Shown here: positions 43,326 through 56,921 of the stretch, piece by piece
Layout: every line of letters begins with the position of its first letter
Numbering within the stretch: the stretch's first letter is position 1
Assembly (NCBI GenBank): GCA_002812745.2
Contig: NCSJ02000253.1
Location: 1 to 62,507 of the forward strand
Direction: 5' to 3'
Source: Scytalidium lignicola
Lineage: Eukaryota; Ascomycota; Leotiomycetes
Length of the DNA: 62,507 bases
Position numbers and translations under genes: made by a program
The notes under the pieces: model-generated
Database searches by the model: none
Told to the model about the DNA's origin: nothing
What the model saw: the letters and a program-made list of their open reading frames with translations, nothing else

Positions 43326-45687
43326 GGCCCTGTTTGGATTCGGCTTTTTGGCCTCCTTTTGCGTAAGGAGCAGGCCAAAAGCTGAATCCAAACACCCTCT
43401 TGCTCATTTTTTTTTTGCTAATCCCTGGAGGTACCCTTACTAGCGCTTAGAGACTTTTGCTAACAAATTTTGCCTATGTAAACTCCTTTTGGCTAGGGGG
43501 GNTATATGTGCGGATTTGTTACCTACTATCAAAAAGAGTGTAAAAATAGCTTTAAAGTTACTTTTACACTTCTTTTAATAGTAAGGTACTAATCTTTTAA
43601 GCATAATATTCGTATATATTACTTGATTAAGCTTGAATTGTTAATAAAATCATGATTTCATGTATTGTTTTGTAAGTTGTTATTATATATATGCTTTTTC
43701 TATAAAGCTTTACATTGTTCTTGACATTACTGAAGATGAATTAATAGATATGATATTCAAAGGATTAATCAAAGATATAATTCAACAATATATATAATAT
43801 GAACAATATATTTAATTGATAACATTTTCTTATTATCTTTGAATATTAGTATTTAGTAATCAATATGTTAAAAAGTTCTTTGAGCAAGCATATCCTAAAT
43901 GATTTTGTAAATACTTTTGTATAAAAGTTAAAACTTTTAAAGTATTAATTATATAGTTATTGATTAATATAAAGCTTTTAAAGTTAAGGAAAGGTATAAT
44001 AATCAAAGAAAAGTTAATAATCTTTTTATATATTGTATTTAAAGGAACTTTAAATCAAGATATATAAGAAAGGTTTTCTTATTTAAGTAAAATGATTAAT
44101 TAGTAAAGTTAAATCAAAATATGTTATATTATTAATATTAGTTAATATTTCATATATTAGAATATTTTACAAAGTATTAAATACTCTTCTTATGTTATAT
44201 TAAATTATAATATTACTTTTAGATAAAATTACTTTACTTTATAATTGAATTATATATAATACTCAATATTACTTATTCTTTAATAGTTGTATAAGAGTAA
44301 TTGATGAAATATATATAATAATTCATGTTTTTCTTTTAAAACAAGCTTTTTATTATAATAAGAAAGGTTTTCTTTCTTAGAATATATTAATAGTATATAA
44401 CTTTAATATAAGGTTTTAATATATTCTAGTTAGTTATAAAAGATTAACTTATAATAAGAAAGTTCTTATTAAAGTTAAATCAATATAAGGATTTATTATA
44501 TCTTGTTAAAGGTTTTAACTTAAGGAAATAAGTTATAAGTGTTTTAATAATATATTAGTACTTTATAAAAGTATAAGATATTATTTAAAAGAAGTATGTC
44601 AAGTTAATCAAAAGTTAAAGAATATAAAAAAATTGTTTAACTTATATTATTCAAGTTTGAGAAATATAATTAAATATATATTTAACATTTTAAAATGTTA
44701 ATTTAAGATCTTGAACTTATTAATTAAGTATTCTTTGAAAATATAAAGTTAAATAATATTAACATATATAACTTTATATAACTTTGTTCATATAAAAGGA
44801 GAAACTGATAATTTCAAAGATATTATAAATTATAACTTTAAACTAGAAGTTAATAATGAAGAAGTTATAATTAAATATGTAATTCAAATAAGTATAAAGA
44901 TAAAAAAGTTATAAGATAAGATTATAAATATTATATGATTATAATATCAAGAAATATTATAATATAATTTATAAAAATAATTAATATTCTAAAAAGTATT
45001 ATATTAAAACTATTATACTTTTAACCTTGTTTATTTAAGTTAAAAAGGCTTTTAAATTGTCTGAATAGAATTACCTTAATTAAGTTGTTTTATATATTAT
45101 TAAGAGTTGTAAAATATTTATTCTTAAACTTGAAACTAAAGTATTCTTTTAAGAATACAAATTCCTTTTATTTTAAGTAATAAGTTGTCTTTTTATTTTT
45201 TACCTATTTAACTAAAATAATAACTAGATTAATATAGATTATTTAAACTTGTTAGTAAATAACTTCTTAAACTTCCTTTTTTTNAACCTTGATCAAAGTG
45301 CTTTTCTATCTGACTTTGTAATAATAACTCTTCTAATAATGTTATATCTATATCCAAGGTCCAAACCAGATAGTTTTTACTATAAGATGATTGGTTATTA
45401 CTCTGCAAAAGAGTAAAGACGTTTTATGTCGATTAAGAAGCTTCAAAATCCATATTTACAACTAGCCAGAACTTGTAATTGATGTTTTTGCTATATATAT
45501 TATGATTTTACGATAACATGCACTACTTTACTTCAAGACTTGAGCAAACTATACAAATTTCTATGGTGATGCTTAATCCTCATTCAGCCAAGCTCATTAC
45601 GCTTAGCTCTAGTTGCATACGTTAGTTAAAAGGCCAAGAAAAGGAGGGAAAAGGCCTTTTGCCCAAAAGCTGAATCCAAACGGGGCC
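43326..45687. mobile_element. PIF/Harbinger-like DNA element, non-autonomous, AT-rich core
   Basis: TTA flanks both ends (43323-43325 and 45688-45690), the PIF/Harbinger target duplication. The ends are inverted: left GGCCCTGTTTGGATTCGGC, right (reverse complement) GGCCCCGTTTGGATTCAGC. Between about 43560 and 45290 the core is extremely AT-rich with no coding frame, as expected after RIP. Moderate-GC flanks of about 200-400 bp lie inside the ends. Two Ns (43502, 45284) lie in it. No transposase survives, so it is dead or was mobilised by another copy. Superfamily call rests on TTA plus the terminal motif. Confidence 0.75.
43332..43395. repeat. Terminal hairpin in the left end of the PIF/Harbinger-like element
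   Basis: The left end folds back on itself: GTTTGGATTCGGC..GGCC and, about 30 bp on, GGCC..GCTGAATCCAAAC. So the left terminus carries both orientations of the terminal motif. Confidence 0.8.
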
Positions 45688-45893
45688 TTAGACGCTAATT
45701 AGTTTTAACGTTAACGTTAGTTTCCACAGTTTCTCAGACTTCCGTCTCATCCTTCGGCAAACATCTCCTGTTCCAGTCAACTCAAGAGTCACTAACAAAA
45801 ATTGCTCTACAATATTTAACCATTAGTTGTACCATTCAAATTCGAATATGTGGAGCTCATAATGGTCTAGTGTTCCCATGCACATAAGAGGAA

Positions 45894-48013
45894 ATGGATG
45901 GGTCTGTACCAGTAATCGGACGTCGTGCTAGAAGAGCTTGTCTTCCATGCGCTTCCATGAAGGCCAAATGCATCACTAAAAATGGAAGCTCGGAATGTGA
46001 AAGGTAATTTTTCGCTTCAGGTTCCTAAGCTATTGTACAGTCAGCCTGACTAAATCAGGTGTCAACAGCAAAAGAGAGCATGTACGAACCAAATACCAAA
46101 GACAAGGAAACGAAGAAAACCCCCTCTAACTTCAACGTATAGTAGCTAGACCCTGTTACAGATTATGATAACACGTTAGCTGATATTAGTTTTACCAGAG
46201 TGAAACAATTAGAGCAGAAGGTGGATGGTTTGATGACGCTGCTCGGATCATCACAACGAGCTCCTTCCGCTCCAGAAGCTTATTCTACCACTGAACATTT
46301 CGACCGAAACTTAATACAACGTACTGGAAGTTCTGACTCCAATATTGATTTTGCTGTCTCAAATGTTCATTCACCAAGGATCTCTTTACAGGACCAGGCC
46401 AGTTCCACAGAATTGTCAGGTGTGAATCACGTTTTTGAGTAGCAATTACCACGCGCTAACAGTTGTTGATAGCGAACTCCTTCACCTCATACGGACAAGA
46501 TGCCGAAGAGTTGCTTCGTATCTATCGCGAAGAAGTATCAGTGTACTTTCCATTTGTCATTTTTCCAAGTGAGATGAGTGCTCAAGATCTCGCGGCGCAA
46601 AAGCCACTAGTATGGAAAGTTATAGTTATAATTACAGCTGTTCAATGTCCACCTATGCAGGTATCACTTGGGAAAAGCGTCGTAGAGGATATAGTCACTA
46701 GCTTAATGTTGCATGGAAAAAACAGTTTCGAGTTGCTGCAGGCCATACTACTGTATGCGACTTGGTCAGTTCAGTTCTCATCTAAAAATTATAATCGCAG
46801 AAAAAATTTCCCTCCTTGCTAATTAGCTCACTAGGCAACATCAATTTGCAATTCACCCACAAGTTACCAATTTTGTACATCTAGCTAAAGCTCTCGTTGC
46901 AAACTTGGGAATCGATCGATGGCCTAGTTCGGCCGAACGACGAAGATACTATTTTGAAGGGAACATTAGCTCCGATAATCACAATTATAATGCCCTTTCA
47001 CGTTCAACAGATGAAAGACGAGCTCTTCTTGGATGTTTATTTATAGACAGTGTGAAGTGTGTCACTGCTGTCACTACCCAATGAATACACTAACACTTAG
47101 ACAGAAGGCCGATATCCCACGGCAAGATTGATCAGGTCTATTTCTCATCATATGTCCAACACTGTCTCAAATTTCTTGAAGAAAAGAATGAATATTTAAG
47201 TGACGGTGTAGCAGCCTATTTAATTAAGATCCAAGAAGTATCTCAAAAAATTATCCAGATATTTCCAACCGACGAGCCACGTTCTATGGGAGGCACGAAA
47301 ACACCAACTGGGATGTATGTGAAAGCTTTAGAGTTTGAGTTAGAAAATCTTAAGAACTCACTCCCTCATGATCTGTGCCAGAACTGTGAGTACATCCGTT
47401 GAGCTTAGAACTTTATCTAGAGCGTCCTGCTTACCCAGTGGAATTAGCGACGATACTTTTGCAATACTACGCGGCAGAAATTTTACTATACGAAGTCGGC
47501 CTTGATGTCAGTGTATCTTTAGAAGAGCAAGGAATGGAGACAATCCAACGCCTTGACATTCTCTCAAGCTGTCTTCATGCTCTTAAAGCCTATTTTGATA
47601 TCTACTCTTCGCTACCCAAGCATCACTTTTCGTTATTTCCCGTCTACATATGGACCCAATACGGACTATTCCTTCAGGTAGCCGCTAGGCTTTGCTTTGT
47701 GATCTGTCCAGGCTGGGACTTAACGTTTGTGCGAGAGCAGCTATGCATCCCAACCAAGTTCGACTCCGAAATTAGCCACTTCGGCGAACTAATTAAAAAG
47801 AGACTTTCTATTCCAGATAATGCTGACGTTTTCTCTATGTTTCTGAGAAGAATGAATGTCACTAAATCAGCTTACGAGAATCGGATTGAGCAGGAGCGGA
47901 TCCAGATGGAGAATCAAGGGGTTTCAACAACATCGGATCCACTGCTATTTGCTGACATTCTTCAAGACTTTGATGATACATTCTGGGAAGGATTACAAAA
48001 TGAAACATTGTAA
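45894..48013 (+). CDS. Zn2Cys6 transcription factor, multi-exon, one probable frame break
   Basis: Start ATG 45894-45896. Exon 1 has the first four Cys (ACLPCASMKAKC..SECER), and exon 2 supplies CQQQKRAC, completing the binuclear cluster. Introns near 46003-46057, 46140-46198, 46421-46472, 46765-46834 and 47053-47101 join in frame (checked by phase) and rebuild a leucine-rich linker (VKQLEQKVDGLMTLL) and the fungal regulatory region (HPQVTNFVHLAKALVANLG, PAYPVELATILLQYYAAEIL). Near 47395-47400 the frame must move by one base and no intron fits, so a frame break or an unseen splice lies there. The stop is TAA 48011-48013. Without the break the protein would be about 580 residues. Confidence 0.75.
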
Positions 48014-48083
48014 GAAACAATAGTTAAATAATATTGATGACGTCTTGTTAGTGATAAACCGAGCTTTATGAAACCGAAAAGAC

Positions 48084-49124
48084 CTAGCCTTCTAGGAATT
48101 GTTCTTGCTTTCCACCATACCGCGCTCCGGTGACCTCAAAACTGTCCAAAACAGCCTGGATCTCTTCCATTTCCTCATCAGTCAACTTAATATCTACCAT
48201 ATTTTCTACTATTCTCTTTTCATTCGAACTCCCTGGAATGGGAATAATCACTGGATTTCCATTCTTTCCCGATAGCGCCCTTAACCAACCTAACGCAATC
48301 TGCGCTGGAGTGCAACCCTTCCTTTCCGCTACTCCAGTTATTGCCTTTACAAGTTCAAAATTCTTTTCAAATGCGTCCTGATGAAAGCGCGGCATATGAC
48401 TCACAAAACTACCTGCGAGGTCGAGATGACTCTTGTACTTACCCGCCAACATCCCATGCCCTAGTGGACTATATGCAAGGATGGGAATTCCTAGCTCCGC
48501 ACAAGTGGCAGCAACACCATTCGAGAATATGTTGGTGGACCAGAGTGATACTTCCACTTCGACACTAACGATTGGATGGATAGCATGAGCGCGGCGGATT
48601 GTGTTCGCGTTAACTTCGCTCAATGCAATCGCTCCAATCTTCCCCTCCTTGACTAGCGCAACAAGCGTTTTCATCTCATCTTCGATAGACACATCTGGAT
48701 CAACTCTTGCGCACTCAAACACGTCAATTTTATGTGTCCCGTCCAATTGTCTAAGACAATTCTCGATGGTCTCCCTGGTATTCTCTTCGCTGTTGTCTGG
48801 GACGAAGGTTGGTATTCTCACACCTCCTTTTATATTGATAACAATTTTGTCCGCATCTTCTGGGTATTTCTTGAAGTAGGCATTTATGAAGACAAGAGAG
48901 TTTTTATCTGGAGGACCATAGAATGTCGCTCCATTCCAGCAGTTGGCGCCATTATCAACGGCAGTCTTCATAAGCTTGACCGCGTCATCAACGGAGCAGT
49001 CATTGTAGAACATAAGCCCTGTAATTTGTATGGTATGTTAATATCTAAGCTTGTTTGATTCCTATCCGGTTTCCTTACCAAAGCCCACTGGACCGATTGT
49101 TTTGCCGCACAATGTGATAGACAT
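48084..49124 (-). CDS. Aldo-keto reductase, pyridoxal-reductase-like, intact
   Basis: Two exons, 49079-49124 and 48084-49018 (60-bp intron), give 326 residues starting MSITLCGKTIGPVGFGLMFY. It is an NADPH-dependent (beta/alpha)8 reductase. The segment GANCWNGATFYG followed by NAYFKKYPEDADK and INIKGG is typical of fungal pyridoxal reductases, which have Asn where most AKRs have Asp. Lys of the tetrad lies in IKGG. DVFECARVDPDV and SPLGHGMLAGKYK follow, then PIPGSSNEKRIVENM near the cofactor site. All checks agree, no lesion. Likely job: pyridoxal to pyridoxine (vitamin B6 salvage) or another aldehyde. It is convergent with the neighbouring regulator, 70 bp apart. Confidence 0.93.
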
Positions 49125-49404
49125 GGTCTCAAGATAATATGTTTAGGTGGGATTTTCAGATCGCCAAATATTCAATTGGGAAAATTTAATGTATTCTTCA
49201 TCCTCCAGTAGCGTAACTGCGTGAATGCCCTGTTTTATAAGTGCTAGCAGTCCTGATATGACGCCAATGACCTTCACATCAATGCGGTCCTTACGGCAAC
49301 TTTGATTTTGCCGGATACCGTGTCACGTGGTTATTCCGAAGACGATAAGTTATGCCTTAGGAAATGACATGGAGATTACAAAGCCGATAACTATTTGTTG
49401 AGTT

Positions 49405-49660
49405 TGTTGGACAGGCTACGGTTACTGATATCATTGGTATGTACACGAGTCACAGTATGAATTTCAACTATCAAAAACAACTAGCTAATAACAGCTACAG
49501 CTGGGGAAATACTCCCATATTATATACGCACTTGTAAACGTACGTATTATGTGAAAATGTCTTATAGGTATGATAATTACCCTGACTCCAACTCTATGAC
49601 TTTATATGGCTTTTGCCATGGCTTGTCATATGAGTGTATTAAATACTTGAGGCTACAACA
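49405..49660 (-). repeat. LTR of the minus-strand copia element (3' LTR)
   Basis: 256 bp, ends TGTTGGACAGG and GAGGCTACAACA. The higher-coordinate copy is the same length and is the 5' LTR by direction. Confidence 0.9.
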
Positions 49661-52576
49661 GTCCCCTTATTTCACTACTATAACCAACAATTTATTGTTA
49701 GTAAAACATCAAGAAATCAGTTTTATAAACTTGTAATTATGTATAGTGTTTTCATACATCTGACTTGTTATAAGGTCTACTGATTTTGTTCAATTTGATG
49801 ATTACCAAAGTATTTTACCAATACACTTTTAAAAGCTTTAATAAGTTAACAACTTTGTTAATATATTAGCCTTTATATCCTTTGTAAAATAGTATTCTAC
49901 AAATATTTATTTACTTGTAATTAAATCCTTGATTTGGTGATATCTAATGTTAATATACTTTAAATGTTTGTATGTTATTAGCTTATTAATAATAGTTATA
50001 CAAGTTTAGTTATCATTGAATATAAGAACCTTCAAATTGTCCCTTAACAACTCACCTCATCTTAGCTCTTTAAGTAAAGACCATAATCATTGTCCTTGTT
50101 TACTAGCCTTTGAAAGTATTACATACTTTAATTCAGTAGTTGATGTAATTACATATTGTTATTTTGTTAAAGTCCATAAAATAAGATCTCCATTTAACAA
50201 GAATATATATCTTGTAATTAAACATCAATCTAATAAGTCTTTAATATAATCAACATTATTATAACCTTATAACTCATTAAGTCATATAACTTATACTGAT
50301 AGTTTATAACTATATAACTAATAAAACAACATCTTAAACTTGTTAACTTTAATTTTATAAGCTTTTCCTTTATTATAATTAAATAAGCAATATACTCAAA
50401 AGCCCTTAAGTAGCTAATATATAACTTCTTACTATTATATACTTTCTCAAGTATTTTGCTATCAAGTTCAATAAGAGTTTTGTTATATACATAATATATT
50501 GTTTCTACAACATCTTCTTAAAACATAACTGGTAACTAATTACTCTATAACATAATTCTAGCTAATATAATCAATATTCTATTCAGCTGTTCAAGGATAC
50601 TCAATTACTCATGGAAGTAAAGTCTTATATATTCAAATTGAATTTTGATAATCCTATTAATTTGATTTCTCAAAGTTACATATTCTTTAGCATTATCACA
50701 TTTAATAACCTTAATCCTATAACCTGTTTCAAACTCTACTTTGACTTTGAATTTAAAGAATATAATATATATAATCACTTTGTTTTAATTAAAGTAAACT
50801 TATACTTTATAAGTGTACTTATCTGTAAAGGTAATCATATAAGTATTCCCATTATGATTAAGAATCCTATATAACCTTCATATATCAATATATATACATT
50901 CTAACAACTTTATAACCTGTTCAAGACTTTTTTCTATTAATCACTTTCACCTTCTTAACTATTGTACAAGCCTTATATAACTTCTTCAATGTAATTATAA
51001 GCTATTCTTCACTTGTAATAACTTAGTATAACCTTGTTAAGCTTTTTAAGCTCAAATGCTCAAATCAACAATATTATAACATTCTAACATTTGTAATAAT
51101 AATTACAAAAGCTTATTCTAATTATACAATGCTTTTCAAGGTGTATAAACGCTTAATATAAAGTGCCTCTCTTATAACCTTGTTGTATAACTTAATTAAA
51201 AGCTTTTTAACCTTCCTTGTAATTGTTTCAACTGTTAGTCCTTTATCCTGAAGCTATAACACTAAAATCAAACTATTAACTAACTCTAGTACATGTAAAA
51301 TACTTATAAGCTTTACATGTTCTACCTTTTTATTCAAGGCAACTTTAATAAGCATATTCTTAGTTCTTACAACTTAGATCTTTATTCTATTCATTATAAC
51401 CACTTAAATCAATGTCTTAAGTAACTTATAATCATTAAAAGCTTCCCTTAAGTATATTATATAATATGAAGTTCTTAAATTGATTACTTATAATAATTCA
51501 TTAGAACTGTCATTTACAATGTATACAAGATACTCTTGTTCATTTATATTTATTAATATATTCTAACAAGTCTCTTTAGCTGTTTTAACTTCTACTTTCG
51601 ATTTCTATACTTCCTTAAATTATTCTTTTACTTTACTAAGTATAAGCAAAGCTCTTATGCTAAGACTTGAATTACCTTTCTTTTTNAAGTACTTTACAAA
51701 ATCTTGTTATATAATTAGTTTTACTATAGTTAAAGTATACTCCTTTAAATAGCTTTTTACTCTTTTTACCCTTCTTACTCTTTTTAATAATATTCAGAAT
51801 ACTCTCCTTAATTAACTCCTTAAGCCTTATCCTTCATTTAAATTCTGTTAAATAAGTAATAACAACATTATAATTATTAATATCTTGTTTGTTAAGTAAT
51901 AGTTAAGTAATTATAAAATAAAAATGTAAATTCATAACTTTTACAACTCTAAGTAATATAATTATCTTAATGTTATTTGAAGGTTTATTATCTTTAAAAA
52001 TTATATTAATCTTATTTTGTAAAGTATTAAAGTTTATAACTAATTATAAAACTATAATATTTATCTTTGATAATATATATAAATTAAAGGCTATTAACTT
52101 AACTTTTAATTATTATATCCTTAAAAGAATTATATATTCCTTGAGTATATTCTATTACTCTTTTACTATTTCTAAATCTATGATTATTTCTAAGGTTGAA
52201 AGAGTATAATATAACATGATAATTAACCTTATCCTCTTATTTACACTTATAAACTATAAATAGTCTATAAAANGGTAATAAAANCATCTTGAGGTAATAA
52301 GTTATTCTTATATGATAACAATGATTCTCTGATAATACTTTAGAATATTAATATACCTCAGAAAACCACTTCTTATAACTCTTACTCTTATAAATAAGCT
52401 TTGACTTAAACACTCTATGTTCTGTAATTCAATAACCCAAGTCTTGTAATATAAAGCTTGTCTTAGCTAGAATCAACTTCCATAGTCTTTGTAATCAAGC
52501 CAACATATATAACTTTATTATAATGTTCAGAGAATTGTCTAATGTACTATTAGGATGCATCTCCAAGCTTATAACC

Positions 52577-52832
52577 TGTTAGACAGGCTATAGCTACTAA
52601 TATCATTAGTATGTACACAAGTTATAGTATGAATTTCAACTATCAAAAACAACTAGCTAATAACAGCTATAGCTAGGGAAATACTCTTATATCATATACA
52701 CACCTGTAAACATACATATCATGTGAAAATGTCTTACAAGTATGATAATTGCCCTGACTCCGACTCTATGACTTCATATGGCTTTTGCCATGGCTTGTCA
52801 CGTGAGTGTATCAAATACCTGAGGCTACAACA
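52577..52832 (-). repeat. LTR of the minus-strand copia element (5' LTR)
   Basis: 256 bp, begins TGTTAGACAGG on the plus strand. Most differences from the partner are C/T or G/A. Confidence 0.9.
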
Positions 52833-53036
52833 AAGTTAAATTGCCTGAATCTGAAGCCTCGCCCGGGACAAAGGGTAATAGGATCACAGATCTTAACATA
52901 CATTAAGAGCGCCCAGCTATTTGCTGGAAGGTCTAAATTTGCGTTAATTTCCACATACAAAATATTGCTTTGGACTTTGCTGCAAGCCATATCGCAGAGG
53001 CTTTCTCTAACGTGGCTGAGGCCGGCGCTTAGATGA
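52833..53036. other. Unique-sequence island between two transposons
   Basis: About 200 bp of normal-composition sequence (contains CGCCCGGGACAAAGG) between the copia element and the hAT relic. It is probably original host DNA; no gene assigned. Confidence 0.5.
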
Positions 53037-56000
53037 AGGCTAGAGTGCGGAATGGGGCCCCATAGGTGGGTTGAGCACTCCTAAAACCCACCCATGGGGC
53101 TTCAGTGGGTGGGTTTCCTATTTGGGAAAAACCCCATGGGTGGAGGTGGATACCCAGTGGGCACTTATTAAACCCAGTCATATGGAGTATAATGTACAAA
53201 ATGCATAATATATGTATAAATCTTATTATGTGGTATATGATAATCTTAAATGATTTGAGATTGTAAGTATTATTATAAAAATTATTATAATTACAATAAT
53301 AGTCTATTAGTTTTATTATAATCAAGATTATTATAGTTTTAATTTAATGTTAATTTTGTTAATGATTAGAATGCTTGTTAATTGTCCTTAGACTTCTAAA
53401 TAACTCTTAAACCTTTTATTAATTATTATTAAAGTAATAATCTATTTGTTGTTACCTAGGTATTCAAATCTTGTTATATAATTGTAAATTGCCTTGATAA
53501 ACTGTATATCCTTTACTTGAATAGTAATCTGTTTTGTATGAATTGCAGTTAGATTAATTATTATAATATTATCATTAGTATAAAGATTATTATAATATTT
53601 ATTTGAATTATACTTACTTTCAAATTCTCTAACTAGGATAGTTTTAGTATATTCTTGTAAAGTTTCTAAAGTTAGCTTTTGAATTTTCAGACTACCCTTG
53701 TTTATATTTACTAGAATCTTATAAACTACATGTATAAATGAAGCTTTTAGAATTAGAAGTTTGTAAGACTTTTAATATTTTTTGATTTTATATAGTATAA
53801 TAACTATTATATATTAGTATATTTATATTAACTATTATAATAATCATTTACTTTTTAACTTGTATTGTCTTTTAGCTTTCTTGACAACTGTCTTTTAAGT
53901 AACTTTTAGTTTCAAGTTCATTTTTNAAAGCTTTTTTCGCTAATAGTCTTTTATATTATTTGTTTAGTTCTAGTTATTCTAAATTATAATTAATATAATA
54001 ATTATTATAATATGATTAATAAGCTATTTAGAAGTAGTAATAATGTTGTTAGTAGAATAATTATAAAGTTGTTGATGGTTGTAAAGTTGGTAGTTATAAA
54101 ATTGTAGTAGAATAATAATAAAAATAAAAAGTGAAAAAAGTTAACTTGGATTAATTATTATAAAAATCGAAAATTTAACAATATATTACAAAGAAAATTT
54201 AATGTTATATTATTATTAGTGTAAAAGTATAGATTAACTAATTATATTTCTTTGTTTGATTTTTCACCTTTTAAAACCTTTNACAATTACTTTTGTTTTT
54301 ACAACATAATTATTATAACACAACTATAATTATAACTATTCTATAATTATTGATATTATCAAGATTTGTATGTTATATCATCAAATATATTATAGTAATC
54401 TATATACTAACTTATTAAATATAATATTCATCATGGTTGGAAAACATAAATTTAAGGAGGAGTTATCCAAAAATCCTCATACAATTAAAGTATATACTTG
54501 TACAACAAGACTTCAAGATGTCGAAAAAAAAAATCGAAATAATAAAGTAAGTAGACATAAGTGCAATAACTTATACTTTTAAAAAAANTACAAAGTTTAG
54601 CAGAATATATTAATGGAAATAATAATGCAAGAGAATGTCTTAAACAATTTACAACTGAGAAAATAATTCACAAGAGGTAAAATATACATTGATTATAATA
54701 ATCTTTATACTAATTGATTTTCAAAAAGGTTGATGGTAAATATTAGACTATTCTAGCACAAAATTTTGGCTATAGCAAAGAAGGTGGCCAGTATGCACAA
54801 CTTGATAACAATAATCCTACATGAGAAGATATATCATAGGAAGAGATTAACACATTTAAGATGGAAACAATATAATGCAAAGATAACCTTCAAAATAGAA
54901 AAAGATTTGTTAATCTTCTTGAAGGAAGTAATACAAAAGAGTATAATTATGCTATAGCAGTTAAGATATATCATGTAAGTTAGATTACTATGGAGATTAT
55001 TATGGAGACAGTTGAACACAAATACAATACTAATACTACTTTATAGCATATACATGAAATTGAATTCTTTACTTAGCAAAAAAATTAGAAATGCACTTAT
55101 GCTTCACTTTTTAAGAAGTTAATAAAACTTCGAAAAGGAGGTTAAGTATATTTGAAATCTAAAGGACTATATATTAACAGATTAACCAAGTAAGTATTAT
55201 AATAATTATTATAATAATTTATTAACTTTTTATAGTTAATATTATGATATTATTCTTTTACATATCTTCTTTACAATTGAAGAACAAGCGATTTGGAGTA
55301 ATCAAACAATGTAGGCTTTTCCTGAAGATCTTGAGTAGGTTGAACTTCTTAATCCTGTTGAATAGTATGATATATACAAGGATAATGAAGATTCATTTAT
55401 TGTTTTATCAGAAGATAATGGATATATAGAAGTAACTTTGATGTTAAGTGAAATTAAAGAGTTACTTTGTTATAAGCTCATCTTTTTAAGTCATGATAAG
55501 CTTTGTATCATAAAGGATTCTCTAGAAGTAATGTTTATTGCTTGGTTATTTGAAATGATATTAGTTTAATATTTAAAAACTTTACAATACTAAATTATTT
55601 TATTGATTTTCATATATATGCATATAAATTATACTAATCTTTATACTAATTCTTATGTAAGTTGTTCCTTTTAGATATTTTTATTAATATTATTATTTAT
55701 TTTCGTATAAATCCTTTTTTTTNGTTGTTAAACTTTGATTAATTATGTTTTCTTTTATTAATTTTCTACAAGACTAATTATTTAATTATAATAATGAAAT
55801 TAGTAATCAGCTATCTTCTTCATCTTCTGATAATTATTCTATTATTGAAATGAATTTTATATAAATTAGCAAAGATTATGAATATTATTGTTAGTCTTTA
55901 GATATTCATGACAAATTCTTGTTATAGTAGACTTCTACATCTTGGTATAAATTCAATCGAACAAAGGGTAATAAAAGTACAACAATTTAATGGAATACAT

Positions 56001-56921
56001 CAAATCAATCATCTATAGTATAAGCACATTTCAATTAAGGTACTTTAATAAGCAGTGGAATTCTAGCTATGATATGTCATGTATGCTTAATAGCTCTTGC
56101 TTATCTAAATATCAAGAATATTAGAACAAAGGCTTTAACAACTTATATACAATTGTAAAAATGTCAAAGAGTTATTAAACATAAAAGTATAACTGCATTT
56201 CAGCAATTTACAATAGTTGAAACATTATTAACATTAGTATGTATATCAGATTATTATAAATATTACTATAATAATAATTAATTTTAATAGTCAAATAACA
56301 AAACCTTAATTCTTACAAACAAAACATTCATCGAATATCTTCTTCAAGTTATAACTAATTTATATCTTCCTTTTCAAGCAGTTAAACATAAATTATTTTG
56401 TAATTTTCAACATCTTCTTAACCCTCTTTATTTGATGCTATCTGCGAAAACCCTTTGAATATATATTATGGATTATATAACTTCAATTAAAAAATTATTA
56501 TTACAAGATATTGTTCTTGGTTCAAATATTTCAATAGCTCTTGATTGTTAGTCTAGTCTAAACTGTACAGCATTTATAAGAGTGATTGTATATTGGATTG
56601 ATAAATATTAGGAGTTTTATGAAGTATTGATTGGATTTGAGCATTTACAAAGTGTTTATTCTGGTTTTCAACTTACTCAAGTTCTTTTTAATGTTCTTTC
56701 ACAATATCAAATAGAACATAATGTTCATACTATTACTTCAGACAATGTAAGTAATAATAATACACTTAGTAAAAAAGATAAATGAACTTGCATTAATATT
56801 ATTAAAGTTATTATTATTAAAGTTATTATTAGTTATAATTGTTATTATTAAAAGATTTAAATGTTCAAATAAAGTTTTTAACCTTAGATTATAAGATTAT
56901 TACTTGAATATATATACTATA
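53037..56921 (+). mobile_element. hAT-type DNA transposon relic (left part)
   Basis: The left end is a GC-rich patch (53037-53170: TAGAGTGCGGAATGGGGCC, repeated GTGGGT and CCACCC words) that breaks sharply from the AT-rich body. The body carries a hAT transposase remnant at its right end. No matching right terminus is in the window, so the element is cut by the copia insertion at 56922 or continues beyond. Coding frames between 54370 and 55560 are too eroded to name. Confidence 0.6.
55800..56785 (+). pseudogene. hAT transposase remnant
   Basis: Read through stops, the frame gives SNISIALDC*SSLNCTAFIR, then VIVYWIDKY*EFYEVLIGFE, then HLQSVYSGFQLTQVLFNVLS and TITSDNVSNNNTL. These match the hAT core where family members show DxWSSPN, the IxLGF block and the T(T/S)DNASNN block that holds a catalytic Asp. 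The stops are where Trp is usual. The C-terminal hAT dimerisation domain is missing. Heavy A/T bias and stops fit RIP. Confidence 0.75.

Larger units (their letters stand above)
49405..52832 (-). mobile_element. Ty1/copia LTR retrotransposon, heavily RIP-mutated, minus strand
   Basis: Two 256-bp direct repeats (49405-49660 and 52577-52832) with TG..CA borders. Flanks are GAGTT and AAGTT, a 5-bp duplication differing at one base (G to A). Direction: on the minus strand the purine tract AAATAAGGGGAC lies just before the repeat at 49660, and GGTTATAAGC follows the other repeat as primer-binding site. Inside, minus-strand RNase H remnants read with stops: TSTTELKYVILSKASKQGQ near 50000-50200. The body is extremely AT-rich and has four Ns. 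No intact ORF remains. Confidence 0.88.

Noticed and set aside
31570..49124. Calling the P450/SDR/AKR group a secondary-metabolite cluster
   Set aside because: No polyketide synthase, NRPS, terpene cyclase or prenyltransferase in the window.
49551..52209. Several plus-strand open frames in AT-rich DNA
   Set aside because: Antisense to the minus-strand copia element; Ile/Asn/Tyr-rich composition from RIP.
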